A stretch of DNA of 64,000 nucleotides, taken from Eleusine coracana subsp. coracana (lineage: Eukaryota; Streptophyta; Magnoliopsida; Poales; Poaceae). A model generated the notes under the pieces. It was given only the letters and a program-made list of their open reading frames with translations, was not told the origin of the DNA and ran no database searches. Both the position numbers and the translations under genes were made by a program. The stretch covers positions 40,298,658-40,362,657 of the forward strand of contig CM064433.1 in assembly GCA_032690845.1 (NCBI GenBank). The letters are read 5' to 3'. How positions within the stretch are numbered: the first letter of the stretch is position 1; every line of letters starts with the position of its first letter. Shown in pieces: positions 11,312-23,111 of this stretch.

Positions 11312-12131
11312 ACATCTCGATGAGCGGGCCAACGCCGAAGTGCGACACGATGGCCCGTGCAGTGCTGCGCGACGTGGAGGACAGTTGGTGCAGCGCGACC
11401 ACAGCCTTGTGGCGGTCCATGACGTTGCCCGACTCGGCCAGCCTGACGAGCAGCGGGAGGCCGGCTTCCGACTCCAGCAGCCACTCGTGGCTCCCCGCGA
11501 CGTGGCCCACCACCGTGGCGGCCTTGTCCCGGATGACCTTGGGCCACGACACGGTGAGCAGCTGGACCACGGCGGAGACATTGTCGCGGTCGAACGTAGA
11601 CACCACGCGCTTCTCGTCCTTGCGCAGCGCCTCCAGAAGCCCGTCCAACGCAAGGCTCTTCGCCTCCGTTTGACTCATCTGCAGCCACGCCAACAGACGC
11701 TGCACCTCCCGGACACAGGTACTAGTAGTGTCGTCCAGGGGACCGTCGTCGTACAGGTCGCCCATCTTGACGAGCAGCTCGCAATCGCGGAGGCTGACCT
11801 CCACCTTCACGGCCACCGCGTCGATGGCGCTCCCCTCCAGCTTGAACCACGAGTACTCTCGGCACCGCCCCGCGAGGTCGGTCGCCTCGGCGAGCGTGTC
11901 TGCCACCGACTGCAGCACCACGCCAAGGTTGTATGTTTCGATCTGACAAGGGTGGCTGGACAGGTCAAATAGGCATGTCTGGAGCTTCTCCAGTTTAGCG
12001 GCGATCGCCTTCCACCACTGTGGAAACCCTCCCGTCGCCCTCACTGCATCCAGCGCCGCCGCCGCCATTCCACCGACCCTCGCAACGACCGTCTCCTCCT
12101 GAGCCGTGGCCGGGTCGCTCTGCGTGCCCAT
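10554..12131 (-). CDS. Armadillo-repeat protein (525 aa, single exon)
   Basis: One uninterrupted minus-strand frame from ATG 12131 to TAA 10554. A GTG codon lies one codon upstream, but ATG is taken as the start. Residues about 15-150 are helical, with a WKAIAAKLEKL motif and a SWFKLEG motif. They resemble the N-terminal domain found in plant ARM proteins related to U-box/ARM families, but no U-box is present. Residues about 170-510 are degenerate ARM repeats: AGLPLLVRLAESGNVMDR, VGPLIEMCRR, EGGLRALLLYYLG, QGCVPLLVRAM and related blocks. ARM repeats form a superhelix that binds protein partners, so a scaffold or adaptor role is inferred; the partner is unknown. The kinase gene ends about 600 bases upstream on the same strand. 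A damaged inverted copy lies at 61651-63262. High GC content makes long antisense frames, which are shadows. Confidence 0.9.
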   Translation of the reverse strand: MGTQSDPATAQEETVVARVGGMAAAALDAVRATGGFPQWWKAIAAKLEKLQTCLFDLSSHPCQIETYNLGVVLQSVADTLAEATDLAGRCREYSWFKLEGSAIDAVAVKVEVSLRDCELLVKMGDLYDDGPLDDTTSTCVREVQRLLAWLQMSQTEAKSLALDGLLEALRKDEKRVVSTFDRDNVSAVVQLLTVSWPKVIRDKAATVVGHVAGSHEWLLESEAGLPLLVRLAESGNVMDRHKAVVALHQLSSTSRSTARAIVSHFGVGPLIEMCRRNHMDGGDSAVSQTAAAGTLKNIFRAMDFRRSVDSRRSVCVMVYLLDHADAVPESKEHAAECLEDFTSRHNDEGLRRYVVSEGGLRALLLYYLGDTDDRHETAAVKAIHNLVGIISTTTMKRVAGEQGCVPLLVRAMLESKSAREVALEMLASLATYPPNAIEMSEDDKCVAGLVRLLHAGPKTNIANKYSIQCLLSLASTNKRCRNLMISHGANCHLRRLSDLNVAGAAELLHRLEGGWLRNLFSSSKQ

Positions 12132-12732
12132 CACTCTGAGCTCCTGCTACACAGCCAAAGATTTGAAATATATCTGAACACACCGAAACGAAGGAAATAT
12201 CATGTCATCATGCTTTGTGATTGCTCACATTATATTACATTGCAAATAACATCAATACCTCATTCTCTGTTGATCCTCCTAATAGCTTTGCGTTAATAAC
12301 GTTTCGCGGCATTTCTTCCTGTGTGCAATAAGTTGCAACGAAAATGTCATTCCGTATTCTTTGAAAACAACGACATATTAGGCCAGTCTCAGTGCATAGT
12401 TTCATTTCACTATTCTGAAGAGTGCCACATCATTTCACTATTCTACCTGTTTGGAGACTGGAGTATAACCTGGATTGTAGGGAAAATGTTTGTGTTTCCT
12501 CTCACTAAAATTTGGTGTAAGTGGCAAAGCAAAGTGATTAGGGATATTCTGATTATTTTGCTACTTGTTGGATTAGTAAGTCCGTATTATTAGTTAGGTT
12601 GCTCTGACTAACAACAAGAAAACAATTAGTCTATCAGGTTGGCTAATAATTAGACCTGTTATTACTCCTGTTTGGATAGAATAAAGACTAAAATTAGTCA
12701 GCTAACAATTGGTCCTATAAATCCAAATAGGT
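12132..12732 (-). other. Spacer between kinase gene and ARM gene
   Basis: About 600 bases, AT-rich, upstream of the ARM start and downstream of the kinase stop. It must contain the ARM gene promoter if the gene is expressed, but no convincing TATA box could be fixed. A small imperfect inverted repeat (CTGTTTGGATA near 12668 and ATCCAAATAG near 12720) may mark a short MITE relic. Confidence 0.5.
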
Positions 12733-15700
12733 CTAAATCAGTGAATTGATGGTCTCTTCATGAGTGATATACGGATATACCTTATATGTTTCCTTGTTGT
12801 TAGTGTATCCATTATTTATGTCCTCACACTTAGAAAGTGTTTGAAGTATTTCCTTTATTGAAGGTCTGTCTTCCTTTATGAACTCCATACATTGTATGCC
12901 TATTTTGAGGCAGGTTCTTATTTGTTCACAATCTGTTGATGTTTTTGCCCCCATCCTTTTGCTCCAATTCTCAAGTACCTGCAAAACTCAGAATAAGAAA
13001 TTTCTGTGACAACAATATGATGGTACCTTCCAAGGAGACCTTCTTTTTAAAATTTAAATCCAAATTCTTACAGGTTCCACAATGTCCTCACAAGATATTA
13101 CATCGACTCTGCACCCTGTTATAATCTGCATAATTATAACACCCAAACTGTATATGTCCGCCATTTTTGAGACTTTTTTGCCGCATATATATTCTGGGGC
13201 CATGTAACCACTGCATCGCAGAATAAGCATGAATTTCGCAGCAACAAGGACATGTAGAAACAGAAAATCACAGTTCCTAATAAAAGCAATTAGGGCAATG
13301 AACTCACAGTGATCCTATAGCACTTGTGGCACGAGTTTCAAGTTTCTGATCACAGAAGAATTTTGATATTCCAAAGTCTATAATTTTTGGCATCATACTA
13401 TCATCGAGCAATATATTTTCAGGTTTAAGATCCAAGTGAATAACAGACCCATGTGGTTGGCATTCCTCATGGAGGTAATGTACACCATGACAGATCCCTT
13501 TAATTATTTTGTAGCGCCTGTGCCAATCAAATCCACTAGATTCCTCTGGCATGTGCAAGAAATTTGTTAATGAGTTGAATCGGCATATCTATATTTGATA
13601 GAAAGCTTGTGCCGATAGAAATGAAAAGCAAGAAAAGACAAAGAATACACTAGTTATGTTCCTTAGACCGGGTGTAGCAACCATGCGTACGTCGAGTTGG
13701 TTGTTCTATTTTGTCGGGTAGAGGCATGTAACTGCTCTGATTACAAGTTACTATGAAAAATTATGCATATATTAGTTTTGAACAAATTTATGCATATAAG
13801 TTATCAAAAAGCTAGGCATATAAGTGTTGATAAAATTTCACAAAATAGAAATGTGCGGGAGAAGAACCTTTACAGAAATTTAAAGCATGGGTTGTATCAC
13901 AAGCACCTTAACTCAACAAATCTAGGGTACCCTAAAATTAATTAGGGATAATTGTATAAACCATCCCATATGTCACTTGGAGTTTGAGATTCCTATCAAT
14001 AAGTCATTTTGTTGCAAATCCTCACCCCCTACTGAGTTATTATAAAGACCACCCACCTAAAATAAAATTCGCTACTCTAAATGAATAAAAACACTATGAA
14101 TCAATTAAACATATGTCAATTAAGGTGTTTTTTGCAACAATATGTAGTAGATGGCGGGAATTTGCACTAACTAGGCTTATGGGTGTGAATCTCAAACTCT
14201 AATAAACATATGGTGTGGTTTATATAATTACCCCAATTAATTAGCACAACCGGTTGTGCTCTATGTGGTTTGGTAATAGTGTAACTTGGCTTCATATTGA
14301 ATATTCATCATCTATACGAAGCATTTATTGTACGTCGTGAAACAATTCAAAAGAAAAAATATATTTTCTTTTTAAAACTCCTAAAATGTTCATTGGCAAA
14401 TAATGTAATAAGATCCATCTGATCATCTGGTGCATGCTAATCACAACCTCTTTATGAATGAGGAGTCATCCGATGTGGTACCCTATTGCCGCGTCTGAGG
14501 ACATTTTGCCAAATATACCAAAAGCAAAGGATGATTGTGTAAAATATGCACGAGTCTGGATAACTCTCTAAACTATCGTTTGGTTTGGTTTACAATCATT
14601 GTTTGCTAAAATAGATAATTATACATCTTTAATTTATATGTATTTCTATTTTGCTCACATAGACAGGAATTAAGTTATGATTGTCCTCTCAAACATCACA
14701 TATGTGTTGTACAACATGGCACCAAACCGTCCTGGTGGAGCGATGTAGGGAGGCATACTCCAGAGGGAGAGAGGGAGAGAGGGAGAGAGAGAGAGACAGA
14801 GAGAGAGTAATCAAACACAAACAAGAAGTTATTATTGGTAATCTATATATCTTTAGAAGATGCAACGCACTAAGAGGACTTAACTCCTATTTCTCTTAAC
14901 TCTCATGCTGCCACATCATCTTTTAATTTTCTGTCGTTGGATCCAGTGGCGGACCCAGTATGCGTTAGCTGGGCATTCAAAAAATTTCATTGATAAGATT
15001 ATTTAGGATACTGTAAATTGTTCATAACTCAGCCAATAAATTTTTTAGCAAAAGAAGATGAAATATGAGATTTTGGGCTTCATTTTCTGTGTTTTAGCAC
15101 TATAAGAAAACATTTTGATCATAAACTACTTGCATATATGTATATGTGTCAAATATAAACACATATACTTTATTCTTTTCTCAGATTTGGGGAATTCAAC
15201 TGAATGCCCTTGAATTAAGGGAGGTCCACCCCTGGTTGGATCTTGACCTTTGAGTCCCATCTGTAAGTAAACTGATTAGGTCTTAGTCCTACGACACGTC
15301 TAGCTCTCGGCTGACCAAGCCTTCCTAGTTTCTCTAGGTTAGCAACTGCCATTGTACATGTATAAATGTCGTACCAATGACCACGCCTTCCTAGTCTCTC
15401 TCTCTCTCTCTCTCCCTCTCTCTCTCTCTCTCTCATTATATGTACATATACAAGGAGGGCAACTGGTACTCTTGATGCAACTGGTACTCATGATGCATAG
15501 TATCAACTTTTCATTTTCAAAGAAAATTAAGAAATATAGCAGGATCAAACCATATCTTACACGTCGAAGACATTTTGATCACAATGATGATGATGACATT
15601 TCATTCTTCAGGTCATGACAGAGCGAGGGAATGATTGTTATGTATTTTTGTTTCCTCACAAAATGTTGCAACAGTCACAGTTGGCAGCTCACGGTGTGCT

Positions 15701-18101
15701 GAATTTTTAAAAGTTCACAAACTCTCTGTTCATGTGCAACACTTCCTATTTTTGCATTTCTCTGGCATGTGCAAGAATTATCTCCTTTTTCTGTTTTATT
15801 TACCTTTTTTAAAAAAAACATAAATTGGTTTGTCTGCCTTCCCGCGCATGCAGCATGTCATTTCAAGGCGAGGGTGTTATTTCATTTTATTTGGATGGAC
15901 TTTGCATATTTGTAATATGGTTTACAGTTTATTCAATTATTTATTTTGAACTATTTTTTTATCAGTGCTAAGAAAAGCACAGGCATAACGATAGTACAAT
16001 TCTGTTACTTGAACAAGGCTTTCTTCAAACTTAGGTCTTTGAAATAGAGTTTGCTCAGTTCTAATTGTATGCAACATAATTTCAAGGTGGAATATTCAGA
16101 CACAATATACTGTACATGAAGCATTTATAATTGTCTCCATGCTCATCAAAAGTTAACACTACAACATTAATACATCTAAAAAACGCCACCCTATTAGCCT
16201 CACAAGCCCATCATGGCCTCCGCGCATTAGTCCAACCAGAAGGCAGCTGACCTCTCTACCACACGATCAAGAAACTCCAATCAAGTTTCTCTCAAGAAAT
16301 GAAGTGTCCCACTCCATATATATCCCCTAACTTTTACTCCATCCGGACCCTCTTAGTTCTCACTTTTGCGCTATAATCGGTAGCACCTTTTCCCGTCCAC
16401 TTAATTACTTATGCTACTTAATCACCTCTTCAATAATATTTTTAATTATCTCCCTTCCACTCACACCATTGAATATCTTTACATATTATACTCTGAACCG
16501 AGGGAATGGATGCACGAGACACAACAACGTGAGCTTTATTTGGGTGATCCCTTGCCTGCTCATATTTTCTTAAATTTTTTAGTTTCATAGTACCACCCAC
16601 GTTCTTTAGTTTTTGACAATATTTTTTTGTTCAGCTCTCATATACATGACCAACATTAGCTTTCTGCAAACCAAGCCTTCAAAGTAACTTTCCTTTCCTG
16701 CCATATTCCCCGAGTCCTCTTACATATAGGTGCTCTCAAAAAAGATGTACACCAAAGATTACGAGAAGTAGGATGACAATAATTTTAGCCAGAGCAAATG
16801 TTCCCTGACATTTTTTTATATGGCTATTGTTAGCTCAATTATCTTAGCTTTACTATTTTCCAAACAACATTATTTATGTTAGTTTTCTATCAGCATCAAT
16901 GTGAACTATCACAAAATTTATGTCATTGCTTAAAATAGTCAGCCCGCAGCAACGCGCAAGGAACCATCTAGTAATATAATTGAAAGAGTTAAGGGGCTTT
17001 GTTCATGGGACAAAGTGACGTTGGAATGGGCACATATAAATTAATTGGTCAGGGTCACATGGCGGGGCGCATCTTACACACTAATGGTAAAAAAAATTAT
17101 TAATGCACGATGAGCGAGCACCTTGTAAGTCGTGTGTGGCATTGACTGGCTTTGTACATCCCGTGGCACGTGAACAAACAGCCTTGCACTGAGGGCGTGG
17201 TGCGGAGAGTGAAGCTGACAATGTGTCGACCTATCATTGGCCGCAACCTATGTATCGATGCCACCAACTATATTATAGGCTACGTTAGATTGTTATATAG
17301 ATATTCCTTATCAAGGTATAGTAGAAATTATCACACAATCTGGCTCCAAGTTTCAAACCATCAATTGGATATTCTTTTTCTGTGATGAGCCTAGCTGCTG
17401 AGTGCTGAGGGATCGAGGTCAAATTTCTCTCCCTCCCCGTACCATATATATCACTACCTTTACTTTTATATTTAGAATTTATTAAATATATAAAGTGTAT
17501 GTAACTCGTGGGTGCCTATAAATATCATAAGTGTGTGTGCTGGAATTTGTGGCGGTATAAATATAAAGTGGACATACCATTAATATGCTTATCAAGGCTT
17601 CCGTTAGCCACATACTCAAAGCAAAGCAACATTTTCGGCGACTCTGCAAAAACATGGGTCGCCTCGTACTCCATGTACTGGTGACTTGATTCATAACAAT
17701 ACCCCAGAAACCGTACTATATTTTTGTGTTGAACTTTCATTAGATTGCCAACCTCACGTTTGAATTGTTTTTCCTGGAACTGTGACATTATAAGATCCTT
17801 CACAGCAACCGCTTCCCCATTTGGTAGCAGTCCCTGTTCAGAAATCTAATTAAATAAGATTGATTTTGGAGAGTAATTCTAGCGACACAACTTATATACT
17901 TGAAAAATTTAACATACTCTCTGGATATATATTATTTGTTGATATTACCTTATATACGATGCCAAAACCACCTTTTCCAAGCTCTCGATCCTTTGAAAAG
18001 TTGTCTGTGATCTTTTTCAACTCTTGTAATCGTAGAGCACGTGGTTTGGCACTCGGATCTTGCAATATGCTCTCTAGGTTTCCATGTCCTGGTAGGTTCA
18101 T
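12733..18101 (-). CDS. Receptor-like cytoplasmic Ser/Thr kinase, non-RD, five exons (343 aa)
   Basis: Exons on the minus strand: 18101-17949, 17833-17578, 13545-13308, 13210-13072 and 12978-12733. All four introns are GT-AG, phases agree at every joint, and the total is 1032 bases including the stop. Seen: glycine loop GKGGFGIVYK (about 42-51), VAVK lysine 63, a helix-C Glu near 78, catalytic loop HLDLKPEN (173-180), DFG (193-195) and GYMAPEY. Leu replaces Arg before the catalytic Asp, so it is non-RD, a class often tied to immune signalling (established knowledge). The N-terminus with ESILQDPSAKP and ITDNFS is typical of a grass receptor-like kinase family. No signal peptide or transmembrane segment is visible, so cytosolic action is inferred. 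Key residues are all present and no break was found. Intron 2 is 4 kb and holds MITEs. Confidence 0.88.
13945..14234. mobile_element. Mutator-type MITE in kinase intron 2
   Basis: 290 bases flanked by a perfect 9-bp duplication AATTAATTA (13936-13944 and 14235-14243). The ends form long imperfect inverted repeats of about 57 bases, from GGGATAATTGTATAAACC on the left and its counterpart ending TTTATATAATTACCCC on the right. The 9-bp duplication and long TIRs point to Mutator-like origin. No coding sequence. Confidence 0.8.
14761..14813. repeat. (GA)n-rich microsatellite
   Basis: A run of GAGAGGGA and GA units with few interruptions. It lies in intron 2 of the kinase gene. Confidence 0.9.
14944..15234. 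mobile_element. hAT-type MITE in kinase intron 2
   Basis: 291 bases with a perfect 8-bp duplication GTTGGATC (14936-14943 and 15235-15242). Termini are CAGTGGCGGACC on the left and GGTCCACCCCTG on the right, imperfect inverted repeats of the CAGTGGCGGA type common in plant hAT MITEs. Non-coding. Confidence 0.88.
15397..15434. repeat. (CT)n microsatellite
   Basis: An almost pure CT run in intron 2 of the kinase gene, about 160 bases after the hAT MITE. Confidence 0.9.
15435..17577. other. Remainder of kinase intron 2; possible Helitron 3' end
   Basis: AT-rich intron sequence with no coding signal. At 16940-16975 the wording CAGCCCGCAGCAACGCG followed by CATCTAGT resembles a degenerate grass Helitron 3' end (short hairpin, then CTAGT). 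No 5' end was found, so no element is delimited. Confidence 0.4.
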
Positions 18102-18805
18102 TTTCCATATACGCTTGATTCAAGGACCACGGTGACTGAGGTTTAGGGCTCGATGACGTCCTGTGTAAGCAGAAACAGAAAATTATAGTACTGAATATTA
18201 GTATAAATCTAAAATTAGTTTTTAAGAAGTTATCAATAAAATTTCTTCTCGAAGCTAGGTGGTGACTGCTCATGAAACTAACAAATGAATTTTGGATCAC
18301 AGACTAACAGTAGAATGTGGATGTTTACAGCAGTAGAGCATGGGCGTGCAATAAAAATTAGATACAGCTAAGGGCTAAGGCACTAGGAAAGCATGCATTC
18401 CAGAGGAAGAAAAAAGCTACAACAAACCTGTAGACTGGAGAAGAGATTCAGGCATCAAGAAATAATGTTCCTAGATAGCATGAAGTAGCCGCTTTCATCC
18501 AAGGATCACGAGCAATGTCTTCAGTCTCAAGATATTCGTAGAGAAGAGGGGAATCCAGCAGTGAAGCAACCAAGCATCTGAGGGCAGCATTAGTAGTGGT
18601 TGTGAGTTGATGTGAGAGGGCATAACTTACGAGGTAGACCACGTGGACAACAATATTTTTTGGGAGTGTCTAATTTTCAGTCGATTGAAAATAGAGGTTC
18701 CTTTCAATCAACGCTTTTGACCCTTGGATCTAGATTCAATGAATACAAAAAGACAACTCTTTTCTATAATCTATACATAACACTATTCTCTACAATCTAT
18801 TAATT
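18102..18805. other. 5' flank of the kinase gene
   Basis: No second gene is recognised. A 64-codon minus-strand frame at 18448-18642 could be part of an untranslated leader exon, but this is unsupported. At 18675-18712 the sequence TTTTCAGTCGATTGAAAA followed by GGTTCCTTTCAATCA recurs inverted at 21341-21377. Confidence 0.45.
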
Positions 18806-19732
18806 TAGGTGTGGTCGTCTATTTTGTGTCCACAAAGTTAGATATTAAATCTAAGTCGGTTTCGTACCTTACATATTAAGCATTGATTTTAAAAAATCAT
18901 AACTCTCACGTCTGGAGTCCAAATGAGACAAACTCGGACTCTATCTCGTAGATCTCAAAAAGTTCTACAACTTTGATATTTAATAGATATACAGATTCGG
19001 CCGTCTTTGTATTCAAATATACGATACAAAAATACTGTTCTAATTCGGACTCCTCTACGCAGGTCTCCTTGCGAGGCTCATATCTCATAGCTTCGGAGTC
19101 CAAATAATATGATGCATATATGTTCCGGAAAGCTCTCGATGAGATCTATAACTTTCATAGTTATACTTTTCCCATTAGAGCAAATCTTGAAGTCCAAAAC
19201 TATGACACAATACAGTATTGTTTCTGGACTACGTAAATTGATTTTTCTTTTCGGATAAACCTTCTAGAAATCTTTAGGCATTAGATCACGACCTTAGGCT
19301 TGCATGTTGGGCTTCATGTACGTACAGGGGTGTCTTGTAGGTGTCATAGGCTTGTGAGAAACCCTCCTTGCATGACGAGTCAAACTTCATATCACTATTT
19401 CTCATCTTTGAATCTTTTTAGTGTCATTTCATCTAATTCTACAACATAGCATTCAAACAACACTAAATGTGAAAATCGTCAATATTAGAGATAAAAAAAA
19501 GATATTTATAATGAGAATATGGTGGAAAATGGTAGAAAAATAGTTGTTTTTGACATATAAAATGATACACTAAGAAGCATCAACAGTAATATAAATATGA
19601 TTTTTTATGTAAAAATATTAATAATACTATATATGTATAACAAATATATTATGTAAATGATTTTTTATTTAAATCATAAAGAGTATTTTGTTTTTTTTAA
19701 CCCGTCGCAACGCACGGGCACTTTGCTATTAC
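18806..19732 (+). mobile_element. Helitron-like unit 1
   Basis: A non-coding unit of about 0.93 kb. It begins near TTAGGTGTGGTCGTC and ends with CCCGTCGCAACGCACGGG followed by CACTTTGCTATT, a hairpin-plus-end pattern typical of grass Helitron 3' termini (usual end CTAGT, here CTATT). Most of its length recurs in the next unit. The 5' limit is approximate. No target duplication is expected for Helitrons. Confidence 0.55.
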
Positions 19733-19796
19733 ACCTTATTAAAAGAGGTGCGGTCGTCTCTTCACCGATTTTTTGTGTCGTCTCGCCTTCCTTTAA

Positions 19797-21252
19797 TTTA
19801 GGTGCGATCGTCTATTTCGTGTCCACAAAGTTAGAGATTGAATCCAAGTCGGTTTCGTACCTTCCATATTAAGCACCGACTTTCAAAAATCATAACTCTC
19901 ATGTACGGAGTTCAAATGAGACAAACTCGGACTCTATCTCGTAGCTCTCAAAAAATTTTACAACTTTGGTATTCAATGTATCCATACATTCGGACGTTTT
20001 ATGTCCAAATATACGATATAAAAATATTTGTTCTGATTTGGACTCCTCTGCGCAGGTCTACTTGCGGGGCCCATATCTCATAGCTCCCGACTCTAAATAA
20101 TATGATGCATATATATTCCGAAAAGCTCTCGACGAGATCTACAATTTTCGTAGTCATACTTTTTCCATTAGATCAAGTCTTTAAGTCCAAAACCATGACG
20201 CAATACAATATTATTTTGGACTGCGTAAATTAATTTTTACTTTCGGATAAACCTTCTAGAAATCCTTAGACATTAGATCACGAACTTGGGCTTGCATATT
20301 AGCCTTCATATACGTTCAGGGGTGTGTTGTAGGTGTCATGGGCTTGTGAAAATCCTTCTTACATGGCGAGTCGGGACTCATATTGTTACTTCTCATATTT
20401 GAACCTTTTTAATGAAAATCATCAATATTAGATATAAAAAACATATTTATGATGTGAATATGTTAGAAAATGGTGTGAAAACTTTCAAAAATCATAACTC
20501 TCACGTCCGGAGTTCAAATGAGACAAACTCGGACTCTATCTCGTAGCTCTCAAAAAGTTTTATAACTTTGGTATTCAATGTATCCATACATTCGGACGTC
20601 TTTATATCCAAATATACGATGTAAAAATATTTGTTCTGATTTGGACACCTCTGCGCAGGTCTCCTTGCGGGGCCCGTATCTCATAGTTCCGGACTCTAAA
20701 TAATATGATGCATATATATTCCGGAAAGCTCTCGACGAGATCTACAACTTTTGTAGTCATACTTTTTCCATTAGATCAAGTCTTTAAGTCCAAAACCATG
20801 ACGCAATACAGTGTTATTTTGTACTGCGTAAATTGATTTTTACTTTCGGATAAACCTTCTAGAAATACTTAGACATTGGATCACGACCTTGGGCTTGTAT
20901 ATTAGCCTTCATATACGTTCAGGGGTGTGTTGTATGTGTCATGGGCTTGTGAAAATCCCTTCTTACATGGCGAGTCGGGACTCATATTGTTACTTCTCAT
21001 CTTTGAACCTTTTTAATGCAAATCATCAATATTAGATATAAAAAACATATTTATGATGTGAATATGTTAGAAAATGGTGTGAAAATTATTGCTTTGACAT
21101 ATAAAATGGTACACTAAGAAACATCAACAGCAATATAAATATGATCTTTGATGTAAAAATGTTAATAATGCTATATATGTCTAAGAAATATATTACAAAA
21201 TATTTTGTTTTTCTTAAGCCCGTCGTAACGCACGGACACTTTGCTAGTTAAT
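19797..21252 (+). mobile_element. Helitron-like unit 2 with a 602-bp internal tandem duplication
   Basis: Starts with the same block as unit 1 (TTAGGTGCGATCGTC) and ends with CCCGTCGTAACGCACGG, then CACTTTGCTAGT, a better Helitron end than unit 1. A block of about 602 bases starting TTTCAAAAATCATAACTCTC occurs at 19881 and again at 20483. The first copy lacks the 3' end and the second lacks the 5' start, so this is one element with an internal tandem duplication. Non-coding. Confidence 0.6.
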
Positions 21253-22629
21253 ACATATAATCCTATAAATAAATAAATAACAAAAGAATTGAACAAAAGA
21301 TTCTTATAGAGCACCATGCATTGAAAAATACCATTGATTGAAAGGAACCTTGTTTTCAGTCGACTGAAAACAAGCATTTCCGATATTTTTTCTACAAGAT
21401 CGCATCTTCATATTTGCTCTCATCGTCAGATTCGCTAACTGACCATGTTACCATTTTGAAAACATTACGAAATATTTGAATGACATATCTTAATCAGAGA
21501 TTCCCTTACCGTGGCACAATGCATTTACAACGATCCCATGTTGCTGTAAAATCAGGATTTTTGCGCTATTTTTCAAATTATTTATTTTTTTCACCGAGTT
21601 TATCTGATATTTTATTTGATTGTCTTGTTACCCTTTCACTAATACAACTTCTAAATCATTTTACCATCCGTAACTCAATAAAACATAAGTACGGGACCTA
21701 TGTCGCACGCAGCCCACAGCTTCTATTCTTTTTTGAGATTTGTTATGGTGCTTGGAATTCATAGTAACTGTTTATTTGGTTCGATCTAACGGCTAAAACT
21801 AGAGAGGTACCAATTAGAAGGTACTTTAAGTTATGGATCGGTACCAAAAATTAATGAACCTGATACTAATTATTATTTTTTAATTAAATAAAGGACAGTT
21901 TACTCACTTCGCATTACGTTTAGATGCGAATATTAATATTACAGGAGGCACAAGGCTGCCGACGACCGCGATAACTAAACTGCATGCAGCGAGCGTCAAA
22001 TTGTTCCTCCACTCCAGCGTCGTGAGCGCTTGTGCTGGTCACAGAACAGGATCCTGGCGTCCACGGCAGCGAACAAAGTGAGCGTCGTGATTGCTGCATA
22101 GGATCGTCCCAGCGAATAAGGAGAGCAGCCACGGTGCTGCAGTCTTTAGTGGTTCAGGCGGGGATGTGCCTGACGAACACGATGACGAGAAAGGGGAGCG
22201 GTGCCCGGCGAGGACGGGCCGACGCGGAGGCAAACGGCGACGAGTTTTTTCAGTTCGTGACATCATGGGGCTGAGAAGATATGAGAGGAGATCAAATTAC
22301 CCATGATAACAATTAATTACGTTTGTAATTAATTTTTTTTTGTATCAACGGATGGGATTAATTCAGAGTGGATGAACCTTTGATTCCTCTCAAGCACCGT
22401 AACAAACCTCTTCTTTTTCACACACGCATGAGAGCAGGAGCTGCTGCTCTAAGATTTTTCTAATCTACGAGAAACTGGAGCCGGAGCAGGTGGCGGTAGA
22501 AAGTGTTCCAAACAAAAAATCTAAAGAACACGATGGTTCAAACGAAACCAAAATTGAAGTGACACAGTGAAAGAAAAATTAATTTCAAATTTAGAATTCA
22601 ACCTTGATACCACCCCTCAACTCATACAC
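21253..22629. other. No gene recognised
   Basis: Includes the inverted copy of the 18.68-kb block at 21341-21377. GC-rich open frames at 21920-22306 overlap on both strands and have no recognisable domain. Nothing else could be supported. Confidence 0.45.
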
Positions 22630-22632
22630 TAA

Positions 22633-22951
22633 GACCTTGTTCGGTTGTTGTGGAATAAAATCTACATGTATTAGTTACAAGACATGGATTGAGTGTAACC
22701 ACATGTGTCACACTGTCACATAAACCATGTGAAATAACAAATTCATGTTGTAGTTTCATTCCTAGACTCGAAAGACTGAATTTTGTTCTATGCGTTGAAG
22801 ACATTAAAAAGGTCGGTTTGGGATGGTTTCATACCACGCTATGCCGAACCGAACGCTCATTCCATGCCGGACCAAATTTCAAACCACACTTAATCAATCT
22901 ATATGGTTTAGACTGCAATCCATATCATTTCAAGCTTAAACGAACATGGCC
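22633..22951. mobile_element. Tourist-like MITE (PIF/Harbinger type)
   Basis: 319 bases with 3-bp TAA duplications (22630-22632 and 22952-22954). Termini are GACCTTGTTCGGTT and AAACGAACATGGCC, imperfect inverted repeats of the GGCCTTGTTCG type seen in grass Tourist elements. Non-coding. Confidence 0.85.
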
Positions 22952-23111
22952 TAAGAGTCTGACACATGTCGCTCTAGCTAGGCCTCACCTCTGTCGGTCT
23001 GCATCTACCACAGTCGTTTACCTCCACCCATCGCCAATCTAAAAGTGTGCTCAGGATAGCGCACACTTTACATAGGAAACGCGAGCATAAGTATGAGTCC
23101 TGACCCTATTA

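Noticed and set aside
10605..11972. Long plus-strand open frames opposite the ARM gene (10605-11213, 11095-11673, 11298-11972)
   Set aside because: They are antisense shadows of a GC-rich coding sequence; no domain is recognisable and the minus-strand ARM frame explains the region.
18448..18642. 64-codon frame upstream of the kinase gene as a first coding exon
   Set aside because: The kinase frame already has an ATG at 18101 with a family-typical N-terminus, and no clear splice joint links the two.
18806..21252. CRISPR-like array
   Set aside because: The repeats are about 600-930 bases long without regular spacers and carry Helitron-like ends; the genome is eukaryotic.
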